Of a DNA stretch of 62,162 bases, positions 50,360-58,821 are shown piece after piece. The notes under the pieces were generated by a model. It had not been told where the DNA came from. It saw only the letters and a list, made by a program, of their open reading frames with translations, and did no database searches. The translations under genes were made by a program, and so were the position numbers. Each line of letters begins with the position of its first letter. Positions within the stretch are counted from its first letter, which is position 1. Source of the DNA: Oscillospiraceae bacterium (lineage in GTDB: Bacteria > Bacillota > Clostridia > Oscillospirales > Oscillospiraceae); assembly GCA_009777775.1 (NCBI GenBank), contig WRLE01000010.1, positions 71,177 through 133,338 on the forward strand. Reading direction: 5' to 3'.

Positions 50360-52285
50360 ATGGCGAAGAAACAATTTAAATCAGAATCAAAGCGCTTATT
50401 AGACCTTATGATCAACTCGATTTACACACATAAGGAGATTTTTTTGCGCGAACTAATTTCCAATGCTTCCGATGCCATCGACAAGCTGTGCTATATTTCC
50501 TTGACAGACGATAAAGTTCCCATGACCCGCGAAGACTACAATATCACCATCAGCACAGACAAAGAAGCCAGAACCCTAACCATCAGCGACAATGGAGTCG
50601 GTATGACAGCGCAAGAACTGGAATCCAATTTGGGTGTTATCGCCAGGAGTGGCTCTCTCAAATTTCGTGATGAAATGGAAGAAGACGTTGAAGACATCGA
50701 TATAATCGGACAATTTGGCGTTGGCTTCTATTCTGCTTTTATGGTTGCTCGAGAGGTAATCGTCAAATCTCGCTCCTATGGCAATGATGATGCTAACCAA
50801 TGGGTTTCCCAAGGCTCTGATGGATATAGTATTTCTCCTTGTGAAAAGGAAACAATTGGCACAGAAATAATCATCTCCCTGAAAGAGGACACAGATGATG
50901 AAAAATACAGCGATTATTTGGAAGAATATAAACTTCAAAGTATTATAAAAAAATATTCCGACTATATACGCTGGCCCATTGTCATGGACTTAACAAAGAG
51001 TCGCCAAGTGGAAAGTGGCGAACTCGATGATGAAGGCAACGAGGAAATGATATGGGAAAGCTATACACAAAGTGAAACAATAAATAGCCGTATCCCCATA
51101 TGGCAGCGTAGTAAAAGCGAAGTATCCGATGAAGATTGTGCCGAGTTTTACAAAGAAAAATTTTCTGATTATACTGACCCTGCTTCTGTGATACGAGTGT
51201 CTGCCGAGGGAACAGTTAGCTATCAAGCAATGCTATTTATCCCCTCTGTTGCACCATTTGATTATTTCACCCGTGAATATAAAGCAGGACTCCAGCTCTA
51301 TTCCTCTGGAGTGATGATAATGGAGCATTGTGCAGATATACTTCCAGAATACTTCCGTTTTGTCCGAGGTGTAGTGGATTCCCAAGATTTCTCTTTGAAT
51401 ATTTCCCGTGAGCTTCTACAACACGATCGCCAATTGAAGGTTATTTCAACCAATGTGGAGAAAAAAATCAAAACAGAGTTGAAAAGACTTATGGACGAAG
51501 AGCGAGAAAAATATGAAAGCTTCTATAACAGTTTCGGCGTTGTTCTGAAATATGGAATTGCAGGAAGTTATGGTACAAATACTGAGCTGCTTTCCGATTT
51601 GATTATGCTCTATTCGTCGAAAAACGAAAAGCTTATATCAATAGGCGAATATGTGGAAAGTATGTCCACTGAACAAAAATATATTTATTATGCCAGCGGC
51701 GAAAGCATTGCTCTTTTAGATAAGCTACCCCAAGGAGAGCAATTGCGTGATATGGGCTATGATATTTTATATCTCACAGAGGAAATAGACGAATTTGTTG
51801 TCCGCTCACTGGGGAGTTTTAATGAAGTAACTTTCCGTTCAGTAAATGATGATGATTTAGAGTTGGAAGATGATGAAGACAAAGAAGAAATTTCCCGCCA
51901 AGAAGATGAAAACAGAGAAGTGCTGGATTTCATAAAAGAAGCCTTGGAAGGAAAAGTGGAATCTGTGAAAATTTCATCTAAACTAAAAAGCCACCCCGTT
52001 AGCCTTTCGGCACAAGGTGGAATCAGTTTGGAAATGGAAAAATATTTCAAATCAATGCAAAGCAGATCCGATAATGTGATGGGCGATATACGCGCCGAGC
52101 GAGTGCTGGAACTAAACCCAAGCCACAGCTCATTTTCAACAATTAAGCAGGCATATGATACAGACAAAGATAAAGCAGCAAAATATGCCAAGCTCCTTTA
52201 CGGACAAGCCCTGCTCACCCAAGGAGTTCCCCTGGAAGACCCCGCAGGGTTTTCCGAACTGATCAGCGAGTTGACATTTTCATAA
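50360..52285 (+). CDS. htpG: Chaperone HtpG (Hsp90)
   Basis: 641 residues. ATP-dependent cytosolic chaperone. N-terminal GHKL ATPase motifs IFLRELISNASDAIDKL, ISDNGVGMT, GQFGVGFYSAFMVA are intact; the middle domain has YYASGES and LLDKLPQ, with FNISRELLQ-type RELLQHDR as SLNISRELLQHDRQLK. The C-terminal dimerisation domain ends normally. AGGAGG lies about 12 nt before the ATG. Monocistronic by position; no heat-shock operator is recognised upstream. Confidence 0.95.
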   Translation: MAKKQFKSESKRLLDLMINSIYTHKEIFLRELISNASDAIDKLCYISLTDDKVPMTREDYNITISTDKEARTLTISDNGVGMTAQELESNLGVIARSGSLKFRDEMEEDVEDIDIIGQFGVGFYSAFMVAREVIVKSRSYGNDDANQWVSQGSDGYSISPCEKETIGTEIIISLKEDTDDEKYSDYLEEYKLQSIIKKYSDYIRWPIVMDLTKSRQVESGELDDEGNEEMIWESYTQSETINSRIPIWQRSKSEVSDEDCAEFYKEKFSDYTDPASVIRVSAEGTVSYQAMLFIPSVAPFDYFTREYKAGLQLYSSGVMIMEHCADILPEYFRFVRGVVDSQDFSLNISRELLQHDRQLKVISTNVEKKIKTELKRLMDEEREKYESFYNSFGVVLKYGIAGSYGTNTELLSDLIMLYSSKNEKLISIGEYVESMSTEQKYIYYASGESIALLDKLPQGEQLRDMGYDILYLTEEIDEFVVRSLGSFNEVTFRSVNDDDLELEDDEDKEEISRQEDENREVLDFIKEALEGKVESVKISSKLKSHPVSLSAQGGISLEMEKYFKSMQSRSDNVMGDIRAERVLELNPSHSSFSTIKQAYDTDKDKAAKYAKLLYGQALLTQGVPLEDPAGFSELISELTFS

Positions 52286-52298
52286 TAACGCTCCGCTC

Positions 52299-53732
52299 TT
52301 ACTCTACCGCAGTATCTCTCTCTTGCTCCACTAGCTCATCAATGTCATCTACGCCAAAATCATCAACTTCAAATTCAACTTCAACATCATCAACCTCTAC
52401 TTCCACTAGAAGCGAAGCTAAACTCCTATAAACCTCATATCTACCTGAATGATTCCAAAGTATCCATTCATCAAAGCCAGCATCATAAACAGCGTTTATT
52501 TGCTCCATGACTTGGCTGGCACCATATACTTGATAATTTCCGCTCCCAAGATAAGAAGCGGTGAAAGCTTGCAAATAGGGTCTCACCACCGCATAATCAC
52601 CCTCATCTTCAGGTAGACGTTCCTTTGTCATTAACAATATATTATACACAACACCATAAGGATTCAAATCCGGACGTGGAAAAAGGATGCCATTGATAAC
52701 CTGACCAATGCCATTTTGATTTACATTGGAAAAATGAGATGGATATATCATGGGAGAAACAGCATCTACAACATCCCACATGAGTTCTAAATCCTGACCG
52801 ATTCCTTCGAAATCCCCTTTTCCCACGGCGATAATACCAAAGACATCAGCAGACAATCTGGCGCTGGTACCACCGAGTTCTTCCCTAATATAGGAAATAA
52901 ACTCGCTGATTACCATCGCCTTTGTTTTTTCCTCGGCGATGCTCCCATAATCGATTTGGCTTAGATTCCCCTCAGTGGGAAATCTCACATAATCCAGTTG
53001 AACTTCGTCAAAGCCAATCCTCGCAGCTTCCTTGGCAATCACCGCTATATACTCCCAAGCATCTTTATTATATGGGTCTAGCCAAGCAACACCACTATTG
53101 TCGTACCATATCTCACCTCTAGCGTTGCTAATGGCAAGCTCAGGATTCAAAATCGCCCTTTTCGGGTCTTTGAAACATACAAGGCGAGCAATGGTGTATA
53201 TTCCATGCTCTTTAAGCTGTTCCATGAGCTCATCAATGTCAGAAAGAACATTGATGCATACATCCGACAAGCGCTCATTGTCGCTGAGATATGTAATGCT
53301 TCCATTGTCTTCTTTGATATCAATTACAATTGCGTTTATTTGTGAGCTGTCGCAAATTTCGAGAATCCATGGCAATTCATCCTTAGCACCAGCAGTCCAG
53401 GGGTCAATATACATCCCCCGCACAGAAACAGCAGGACCTTTTGGAACTAAGCTACTTTGGGTACCAACGGGATTGTTATCAATGTAAATGATTGAAGGTG
53501 TATCGTCGATTGAGCTATTTTCGTCATCGCTACTGGAAACATCCAAATCGACACCGCTTTCGCTGACAACGACAATGTTCTCTTCATCATCATTCATTTT
53601 ATACCTGACAGCTATGACGATTAAACCGGCGATGATAAGCCCAGCGGCAACGAAAACTGAAACCATTGGAGCACGCAATCGCCCCTGTCTGCTTCGAGCA
53701 GACCTGGAAGATCCATTGCTTCGATTGGACAC
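52299..53732 (-). CDS. Membrane-anchored putative glycoside hydrolase (DUF4015)
   Basis: 477 residues from a GTG 9 nt after GGAGG. Ser/Arg-rich cytoplasmic tail, one membrane anchor (MVSVFVAAGLIIAGLIVIAV, about 23-42), an acidic linker, then a TIM-barrel domain of the DUF4015 type: VRGMYIDPWTAG, INAIVIDIKEDNGSITY, YTIARLVCFKDP, WLDPYNKDAWEYI, GFDEVQLDYVRFPTEG, and DAVSPMIYPSHF. Members are predicted glycosidases acting on wall or capsule polysaccharide. The tail is again acidic and Val/Asp-rich. Convergent with htpG. Confidence 0.88.
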   Translation of the reverse strand: MSNRSNGSSRSARSRQGRLRAPMVSVFVAAGLIIAGLIVIAVRYKMNDDEENIVVVSESGVDLDVSSSDDENSSIDDTPSIIYIDNNPVGTQSSLVPKGPAVSVRGMYIDPWTAGAKDELPWILEICDSSQINAIVIDIKEDNGSITYLSDNERLSDVCINVLSDIDELMEQLKEHGIYTIARLVCFKDPKRAILNPELAISNARGEIWYDNSGVAWLDPYNKDAWEYIAVIAKEAARIGFDEVQLDYVRFPTEGNLSQIDYGSIAEEKTKAMVISEFISYIREELGGTSARLSADVFGIIAVGKGDFEGIGQDLELMWDVVDAVSPMIYPSHFSNVNQNGIGQVINGILFPRPDLNPYGVVYNILLMTKERLPEDEGDYAVVRPYLQAFTASYLGSGNYQVYGASQVMEQINAVYDAGFDEWILWNHSGRYEVYRSLASLLVEVEVDDVEVEFEVDDFGVDDIDELVEQERDTAVE

Positions 53733-53865
53733 CTATCATCACCTCCAATACACATCAATTTTATGGGTGTTTCTCCACTTTAATGTTAATTTAATGGGAA
53801 AACGTTCTATTGATGTACTCACACCCACAGTTTATATAGCACTTTGCACTATTTTACCCCACTTG

Positions 53866-54867
53866 TCAAGTCTTTTCGATTAATGCAAAGGCATAAGAGT
53901 CTTTACACATATCTTCAATGGTCAATTTTGCATTCCAACCCAGCAGATTTTTCGCTTTTTTTACATCCGCATAAACCTCCGCCAGGTCGCCATCTCGCCT
54001 ACCCACGATGCTATATGGAATCTTCACCCCATTAGCTTTTTCAAAAGCTGCAACAATCTCAAGGACGCTGTATCCAACACCAGTTCCCAAGTTAAAAACT
54101 TCCACTCCATCATTATCCTGGAAATACTTCAGAGCATCAACATGACCCTTTGCCAAGTCCATAACATGAATATAGTCTCGAACTCCAGTGCCATCCCTGG
54201 TGGGATAATCGTTGCCATAAACACGTAGTTCAGGCAAAGAGCCATTTGCAACTTGCATGATATATGGCATCAAATTATTGGGAATTCCCTGGGGCTTCTC
54301 ACCTATCAAAGCACTCTGATGAGCTCCCACGGGATTGAAATAACGTAATATCACAGCCGAGAGCCACCCGCAAGAAACAGTATCCATTATAATACGCTCA
54401 ATCATTTGCTTCGTAGCACCATAAGGATTCGATGCCTCTCCCAAAAGCATCTCTTCAGTATAAGGTAACCGCTCCCCAATGCCATACACGGTTGCAGAAG
54501 AACTGAAAACTAGCTTATTCACATTATGAGCTTCCATAATTTCAAGGAGTGATAATGTGCAATCGATGTTGTTTCTATAATACATCAATGGTTTGCTAAC
54601 GGATTCTCCCACTGCTTTGAATCCAGCTAAATGAATCACAGCCTCAGGTTTTGTTTGCTCAAAAACCTCATTTAGTTTTACTTTATCAGCAACATCAATT
54701 TCAAACAAATCAATCCTTTTCCCAGTGATTTTCTCAATAGCTGTAATAACTCCCTTATCGCTATTGGAAAAATTATCAGCAATGACAACATCATACCCAC
54801 TCTCCAACAATTCCACAGCAATATGAGACCCAATATACCCCGCTCCCCCAGTCAACAAAACATTCAT
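53866..54867 (-). CDS. galE: UDP-glucose 4-epimerase GalE
   Basis: 333 residues. Interconverts UDP-glucose and UDP-galactose using bound NAD. Rossmann motif NVLLTGGAGYIGSHIAVELL at the N-terminus, the catalytic Tyr-x-x-x-Lys in SNPYGATKQMIE, FSSSATVYG, and RDYIHVMDLAKGHVDAL. AAGGAG precedes the ATG. It lies 133 bp upstream of the DUF4015 gene on the same strand and could supply sugar nucleotides for surface polysaccharide. Confidence 0.95.
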   Translation of the reverse strand: MNVLLTGGAGYIGSHIAVELLESGYDVVIADNFSNSDKGVITAIEKITGKRIDLFEIDVADKVKLNEVFEQTKPEAVIHLAGFKAVGESVSKPLMYYRNNIDCTLSLLEIMEAHNVNKLVFSSSATVYGIGERLPYTEEMLLGEASNPYGATKQMIERIIMDTVSCGWLSAVILRYFNPVGAHQSALIGEKPQGIPNNLMPYIMQVANGSLPELRVYGNDYPTRDGTGVRDYIHVMDLAKGHVDALKYFQDNDGVEVFNLGTGVGYSVLEIVAAFEKANGVKIPYSIVGRRDGDLAEVYADVKKAKNLLGWNAKLTIEDMCKDSYAFALIEKT

Positions 54868-54939
54868 AAAAAATCTCCTTATTTATTCAGCTTCAACAAT
54901 AGTGTAACACCCAAAACAAAAATCCGCAACTCCCCTTTT

Positions 54940-55250
54940 GAACGTGGGGACGGTTCTTTTGTTCAGAGCGCGGGAGTTTGAACGCGGGACGGTTCTTTCT
55001 GAACGGGGGGACGGAGCGTGAACGGGGGGACGGTTCTTTTGTGTGAACGCGGGGACGGTTCTTTTGTTCACGTTCACTGAATGAATGAACGCGGGGACGG
55101 TTCTTTTGTTCACGTTCACTGAACGCTAGACCAATTCTTTTGTACAGGAGGAACGTGAACAAAAGAACCGTCCCCGCGTTCATTCACGCTCCGTCCCCCC
55201 GTTCACGCTCCGTCCCCCCGTTCAGAAAGAACCGTCCCCGCGTTCAAACC
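54940..55250. repeat. GGGACGGTTCTTTT palindromic repeat cluster, site 2
   Basis: At least eight units of GGGGACGGTTCTTTT or complement, interspersed with GAACGGGGGGACGGAGCGTG variants. The core AACGCTAGACCAATTCTTTT, GTACAGGAGGAACG is the inverse of the core at site 1. The whole block could fold into a hairpin more than 100 nt long. No gene. Confidence 0.85.
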
Positions 55251-55289
55251 CTCCATCCACGCATAAAAAATAATTTCTAAAATTTGTTA

Positions 55290-55319
55290 TTGACAAAGCT
55301 TCTATTGATATGCTAAAGT
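55290..55319 (+). promoter_or_regulatory. Sigma-A promoter of the T-box leader
   Basis: Perfect TTGACA, 18-nt spacer, TAAAGT. Confidence 0.6.
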
Positions 55320-55735
55320 ATCGCAATAAAGGCAATGACGAAGACGGCAAGGTTTTTTCAAAAGGAATACAGAGAGCTGGCGGTAGTTGCAAGCCAGATT
55401 CCAACAAAAACCAAAAAGCCCATCACTTCCGAGCCGGAGCCCGAAAGCAACACAGAGGATATGGCGGAGCGATGTCCAACTACGCTCCACATAAATCAAA
55501 CCACATCTCCTATTTAATAAACGCCATGTGGCAAGATTCACATCCCAGTTTTGCAAGTAGACGTTACCCGTAGCGGCTGCGTTAAAGCCGGAGACTTTCC
55601 CTTGATTTATAATGCATTTTAAAGCAAGGCGAAGTCCGATGAGTGGTGCGAAAGCGCAATTTGAGTGGTACCGCGGGAAGAGCTATGTTTCTCCCGTCTC
55701 AAAGATAAGTCTTTGGGGCGGGAGTTTTTCATTCC
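55320..55735 (+). promoter_or_regulatory. T-box riboswitch leader (tRNA-sensing antiterminator)
   Basis: Stem I landmarks: GACGAAGACGG, CAGAGAGCTGGCGG with partner AGCCAG, and ATCACTTCCGAGCCGGAG. The conserved T-box is TTGAGTGGTACCGCGGGA at 55661-55678, whose TGGT bulge would pair with an ACCA tRNA 3' end. An intrinsic terminator follows (55691-55729). From the usual placement just before ACTTCCGAG I read the specifier as ATC (Ile), which is tentative. T-boxes normally sense uncharged tRNA and permit read-through upon amino-acid starvation. The downstream gene is the HTH-cupin-AMP ligase. Confidence 0.88.
55691..55729 (+). terminator. T-box leader terminator
   Basis: CTCCCG..CAAAGA and TCTTTG..CGGGAG form a 15-bp stem with mismatches and a 4-nt loop, followed by five T. 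Confidence 0.88.
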
Positions 55736-55919
55736 ACAACGCTCCAAGGAAAACCCAACTGCTACAAAGCTTCATCAAAATCTGCAACTGTCTCACTTAA
55801 AAAATAACACCCTCGTCATTACGAGCAATGCAGAGCAATCCAGACCCGAAAATACAAATAACACGACAGCAGACAAATAACAGCTTGTTGCAGCAAAGAA
55901 AAGAAATGGAGAATACAAA

Positions 55920-58193
55920 ATGACGAAACAAGCAGAAACCTCAACAAAACTAATGGATGTAGCCCTTCGCATATGGGAATTGCGGGAAATATCCGGGCTA
56001 AAAAGGGAAGATGCTGCCCAAAAGCTGGGACTGAGCGTTGAAACATACGACAGATACGAATCCGGCGAAGAAGACTTACCCTTTTCCTTTATCCACAATT
56101 GCGCTCTCCTCTTCGGCGTGGAATTGGGAGACCTTCTAGAAGGTGAATCAGGACCTCAACTGACAGCCTACTCTGTCATGCGAAAAGGAAAAGGACGTGT
56201 CACATCAAAGGAAACCAACATTGAAGTCCGTGATTTGGCACCTCGTTTTAGAAACAAAGCAGCAGAGCCCTATTGGGTCACATACAATTATTGCGAAGAA
56301 CAGCAAAATGAACCCATCCCACTAATGGTGCATAACGGACACGAGTTCAACATCATCATAAGCGGTCAGCTAAAAGTGCAAATTGGTGAACACGTGGAGG
56401 TGCTCGCCGAAGGCGACAGCATATATTACAACAGCACAACACCCCATGGTATGATAGCCGTTGGCGGAGAAGACTGTGTCTTTTTAGCGGTTGTAATCCC
56501 AGGAGAAACGGAAACAGCACATAGGGAACCGGAAATGCTATCTCCCATTGTCACAAAAGGCTCATATGTATATGAAAATTATGCCGTCTGCGATGAAGAC
56601 GAAATCGGTGCTTTGAAATCCATTTCCTTTAAAAACACCGACACATTCAACTTTGCATTCGACGTTGTTGATGCAGTGGCACAAAAGAACCCTGATAAAC
56701 TTGCCATGCTCCACATTGACCTTCATATGGCAGAGCGTAGGTTTTCCTTTGATGACATGTCAAAAATGTCCGCTCGAGCAGCCAATTACTTCCAATCTTT
56801 GGGCATAAAAAAAGGCGATAAAGTCATGCTAGTCCTAAAGCGCAATTACCAATTCTGGATTGCCATATTGGCACTGCACAAACTGGGAGCAATCGCCATA
56901 CCTGCTACTGACCAGCTCATGGAAAAAGACTTTGAATACAGGTTTAACCTGGGTGAGGTCACAGCTATACTAATCACAGGACAGAGTACAGCTGCAGAAG
57001 AAGCGGAAAAAGCAATGGAAAGATGCCCAATGGTCAAAGTGAAAATGATGGCAAATGGCAAAAGGGAAGGCTGGTTGGATTTCGACAGTGAATACGCCAC
57101 TTTCAGCAGCGATTTCCCACGAAATGATGACACCGCCGCAGGCGAAGACCCCATGGTTATGTTCTTTTCCTCTGGCACAACGGGATATCCAAAGCTGGCA
57201 TCCCACTCCCATACATACCCCTTAGGTCATTTCATAACTGCGAAATATTGGCATTGCGTTGACCCAGATGGTATTCATTTCACAGTATCAGACACAGGCT
57301 GGGGCAAATCCCTCTGGGGCAAACTTTATGGACAATGGCTCTGCGAAGCAGCTGTATTCACATACGATTACGACCGTTTTGATGCAAATGAGCTTTTAGA
57401 AATGTTTGCACAACATAAAATAACCACATTTTGCGCTCCACCAACCATATACAGATATATGATTCGCGAAGACTTGAGCAAGTACGACCTCAGCGGAATC
57501 AAGCATGCCACAACCGCTGGCGAAGCTCTCAACCCCGAAGTGTTCAACCAATTCAAGCTTGCTACTGGTTTATCTATCATGGAAGGCTTCGGTCAAACAG
57601 AAACAACCCTCGTTTTAGGAAATTTCATCGGTATGTCGCCGAAAGTCGGTTCCATGGGTAAACCAAGCCCCTTATATGATGTTACCATACTAGATAACGA
57701 TGGCAATGAAGCAGGAGTTGGTGAAGTTGGTGAAATCTGCATTCGCACAGATAAGCAAATATCCTGCGGTCTGTATCAAGGTTATTATCGCGATGAAGAA
57801 AAAACCCAAGCCACTTGGTTCGACGGCTTTTATCGCACAGGAGATACAGCTTGGAGAGATGAAGATGGCTACTTCTGGTATGTGGGCCGCACAGACGATT
57901 TAATAAAATCCTCCGGTTATCGCATCGGTCCTTTTGAGATTGAAAGCGTCATAATGGAGCTTCCCTATGTGGTAGAATGTGGCGTTTCCGCTGTACCTGA
58001 TGACATTCGCGGACAAATAGTCAAAGCCAGCGTAGTCCTGGTAAAAGGCACAGAACCTACAGATGACCTTATAAAGGAAATCCAGGAATACGTTAAAACA
58101 AACACCGCACCATATAAATACCCCCGTGTCGTAGTATTTCGCGACAGCCTACCAAAAACCATCAACGGAAAAATCCAAAGAAACCAGCTGTAA
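55920..58193 (+). CDS. HTH-cupin-AMP-dependent acyl-CoA synthetase fusion
   Basis: 757 residues. An XRE-type HTH (about 13-65: LREISGLKREDAAQKLGLSV, ETYDRYESGEEDLP), a cupin (about 130-200: HNGHEFNIIISGQLKVQIGE, EGDSIYYNSTTPHGMIAVGG) and a complete adenylate-forming enzyme (about 235-757) with MFFSSGTTGYPKLASHS, EGFGQTETTLVLG, YRTGDTAWRDEDGYFWYVGR and the catalytic Lys in KTINGKIQRNQL. The enzyme part resembles medium-chain (ACSM) or acetyl-CoA synthetases. XRE-cupin proteins are usually separate regulators; here sensor, DNA binder and ligase share one chain. GGAG lies 8 nt before the ATG. Expression appears gated by the upstream T-box. Substrate unknown. Confidence 0.88.
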   Translation: MTKQAETSTKLMDVALRIWELREISGLKREDAAQKLGLSVETYDRYESGEEDLPFSFIHNCALLFGVELGDLLEGESGPQLTAYSVMRKGKGRVTSKETNIEVRDLAPRFRNKAAEPYWVTYNYCEEQQNEPIPLMVHNGHEFNIIISGQLKVQIGEHVEVLAEGDSIYYNSTTPHGMIAVGGEDCVFLAVVIPGETETAHREPEMLSPIVTKGSYVYENYAVCDEDEIGALKSISFKNTDTFNFAFDVVDAVAQKNPDKLAMLHIDLHMAERRFSFDDMSKMSARAANYFQSLGIKKGDKVMLVLKRNYQFWIAILALHKLGAIAIPATDQLMEKDFEYRFNLGEVTAILITGQSTAAEEAEKAMERCPMVKVKMMANGKREGWLDFDSEYATFSSDFPRNDDTAAGEDPMVMFFSSGTTGYPKLASHSHTYPLGHFITAKYWHCVDPDGIHFTVSDTGWGKSLWGKLYGQWLCEAAVFTYDYDRFDANELLEMFAQHKITTFCAPPTIYRYMIREDLSKYDLSGIKHATTAGEALNPEVFNQFKLATGLSIMEGFGQTETTLVLGNFIGMSPKVGSMGKPSPLYDVTILDNDGNEAGVGEVGEICIRTDKQISCGLYQGYYRDEEKTQATWFDGFYRTGDTAWRDEDGYFWYVGRTDDLIKSSGYRIGPFEIESVIMELPYVVECGVSAVPDDIRGQIVKASVVLVKGTEPTDDLIKEIQEYVKTNTAPYKYPRVVVFRDSLPKTINGKIQRNQL

Positions 58194-58200
58194 ACAAGCA

Positions 58201-58270
58201 ACCCATCCGCAGCGACCTGCTCCCCTTATCATTTGTCTATAACAAACATTACACCACCCCACCCGCCCGC
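58201..58270. repeat. Direct repeat flanking the XRE/ImmA/PIN module, left copy
   Basis: ACCCATCCGCAGCGACCTG, CCCCTTA, TCTATAACAAACATTACACC and CGCCCGC occur in the same order at 60244-60306, with about 88 percent identity by eye and small indels. Confidence 0.85.
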
Positions 58271-58280
58271 AGGTCGCTGC
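58209..58280 (+). terminator. Probable terminator of the HTH-cupin-ligase gene
   Basis: GCAGCGACCTGC and GCAGGTCGCTGC form a perfect 12-bp stem across a 48-nt loop, followed by TGTTTTATT. The left arm and loop are the left direct repeat. Confidence 0.6.
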
Positions 58281-58343
58281 TGTTTTATTGCAAAAAATAT
58301 ATTACCAGAATAAGAAACTACCTAAAATGTAACATAAAATTCA

Positions 58344-58371
58344 TTGACTGGGTATGAATATGGTGTATAAT
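58344..58371 (+). promoter_or_regulatory. Sigma-A promoter of the XRE/ImmA/PIN operon
   Basis: TTGACT, 16-nt spacer, TATAAT. Confidence 0.75.
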
Positions 58372-58372
58372 A

Positions 58373-58392
58373 TACTGTACACAAATACAGTA
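58373..58392. promoter_or_regulatory. Palindromic operator for the XRE regulator
   Basis: TACTGTA, 6 nt, TACAGTA: a perfect 7-bp inverted repeat directly after the -10 box, placed to block initiation. Autoregulation by the first gene is the likely use. Confidence 0.65.
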
Positions 58393-58432
58393 CATAAAAA
58401 CGAAATGTTCTTATATACGAGGAGGTGTAAGA

Positions 58433-58768
58433 ATGGATAGAATGCGTTTATTCGGAAACATGATTAGTAAATTGAGCAACGATATGAACATAACTTTAGA
58501 TTATATAGGTAAGGAACTAAATTGTACCGAAGAACGCTTATACTCCTTACTGAATGGTATTACAATACCAACTTTCAACGAATTAGAAGTATTATCAAAT
58601 ATTTTTAGTACTACTCCTGAAATTTTGTTAGCTGGAGATAAAAGCCATTACGAATCTACTGTTGTTCACTGTATGAACGAGTTTAAAAATCCTCAAGCGC
58701 GAGAAGATATACTTGATATTATCGAAAATTATGTCAAGCTCGTATCAATTATAAATTCAAATACTTAA
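58433..58768 (+). CDS. XRE-family HTH regulator (antitoxin-like)
   Basis: 111 residues. The N-terminal 65 residues match an XRE helix-turn-helix (MISKLSNDMNITLDYIGKEL, NCTEERLYSLLNGITIPTFN, ELEVLSNIFSTTPEIL), and the C-terminal helix (EFKNPQAREDILDIIENYVK) may dimerise. Strong AGGAGG before the ATG. It is first in an operon with an ImmA/IrrE-type protease and a PIN-like protein and probably represses the operator overlapping its own promoter. Codon use is AT-rich compared with the ligase gene upstream. Confidence 0.85.
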   Translation: MDRMRLFGNMISKLSNDMNITLDYIGKELNCTEERLYSLLNGITIPTFNELEVLSNIFSTTPEILLAGDKSHYESTVVHCMNEFKNPQAREDILDIIENYVKLVSIINSNT

Positions 58769-58776
58769 ATAACAAC

Positions 58777-58812
58777 ATAAGAGACATAGTTCATCTGTGT
58801 CTCTTATATTTT
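58777..58812 (+). terminator. Attenuator-like hairpin between the XRE and ImmA/IrrE genes
   Basis: ATAAGAGACA and TGTCTCTTAT form a perfect 10-bp stem with an 11-nt loop followed by ATTTT, just upstream of the next gene's GGAG. It could reduce transcription or translation of the downstream genes relative to the regulator. Confidence 0.65.
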
Positions 58813-58821
58813 GGAGAAATT

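Noticed and set aside
54883-55183. Two overlapping minus-strand frames rich in KRTVPAF and EQKNRPRVH
   Set aside because: They are translations of the GGGACGGTTCTTTT repeat cluster, as is the frame at 24783-25025; no conserved protein features or ribosome-binding sites.
55335-55573. Open frames within the T-box leader
   Set aside because: They lie inside the structured leader RNA and lack ribosome-binding sites.
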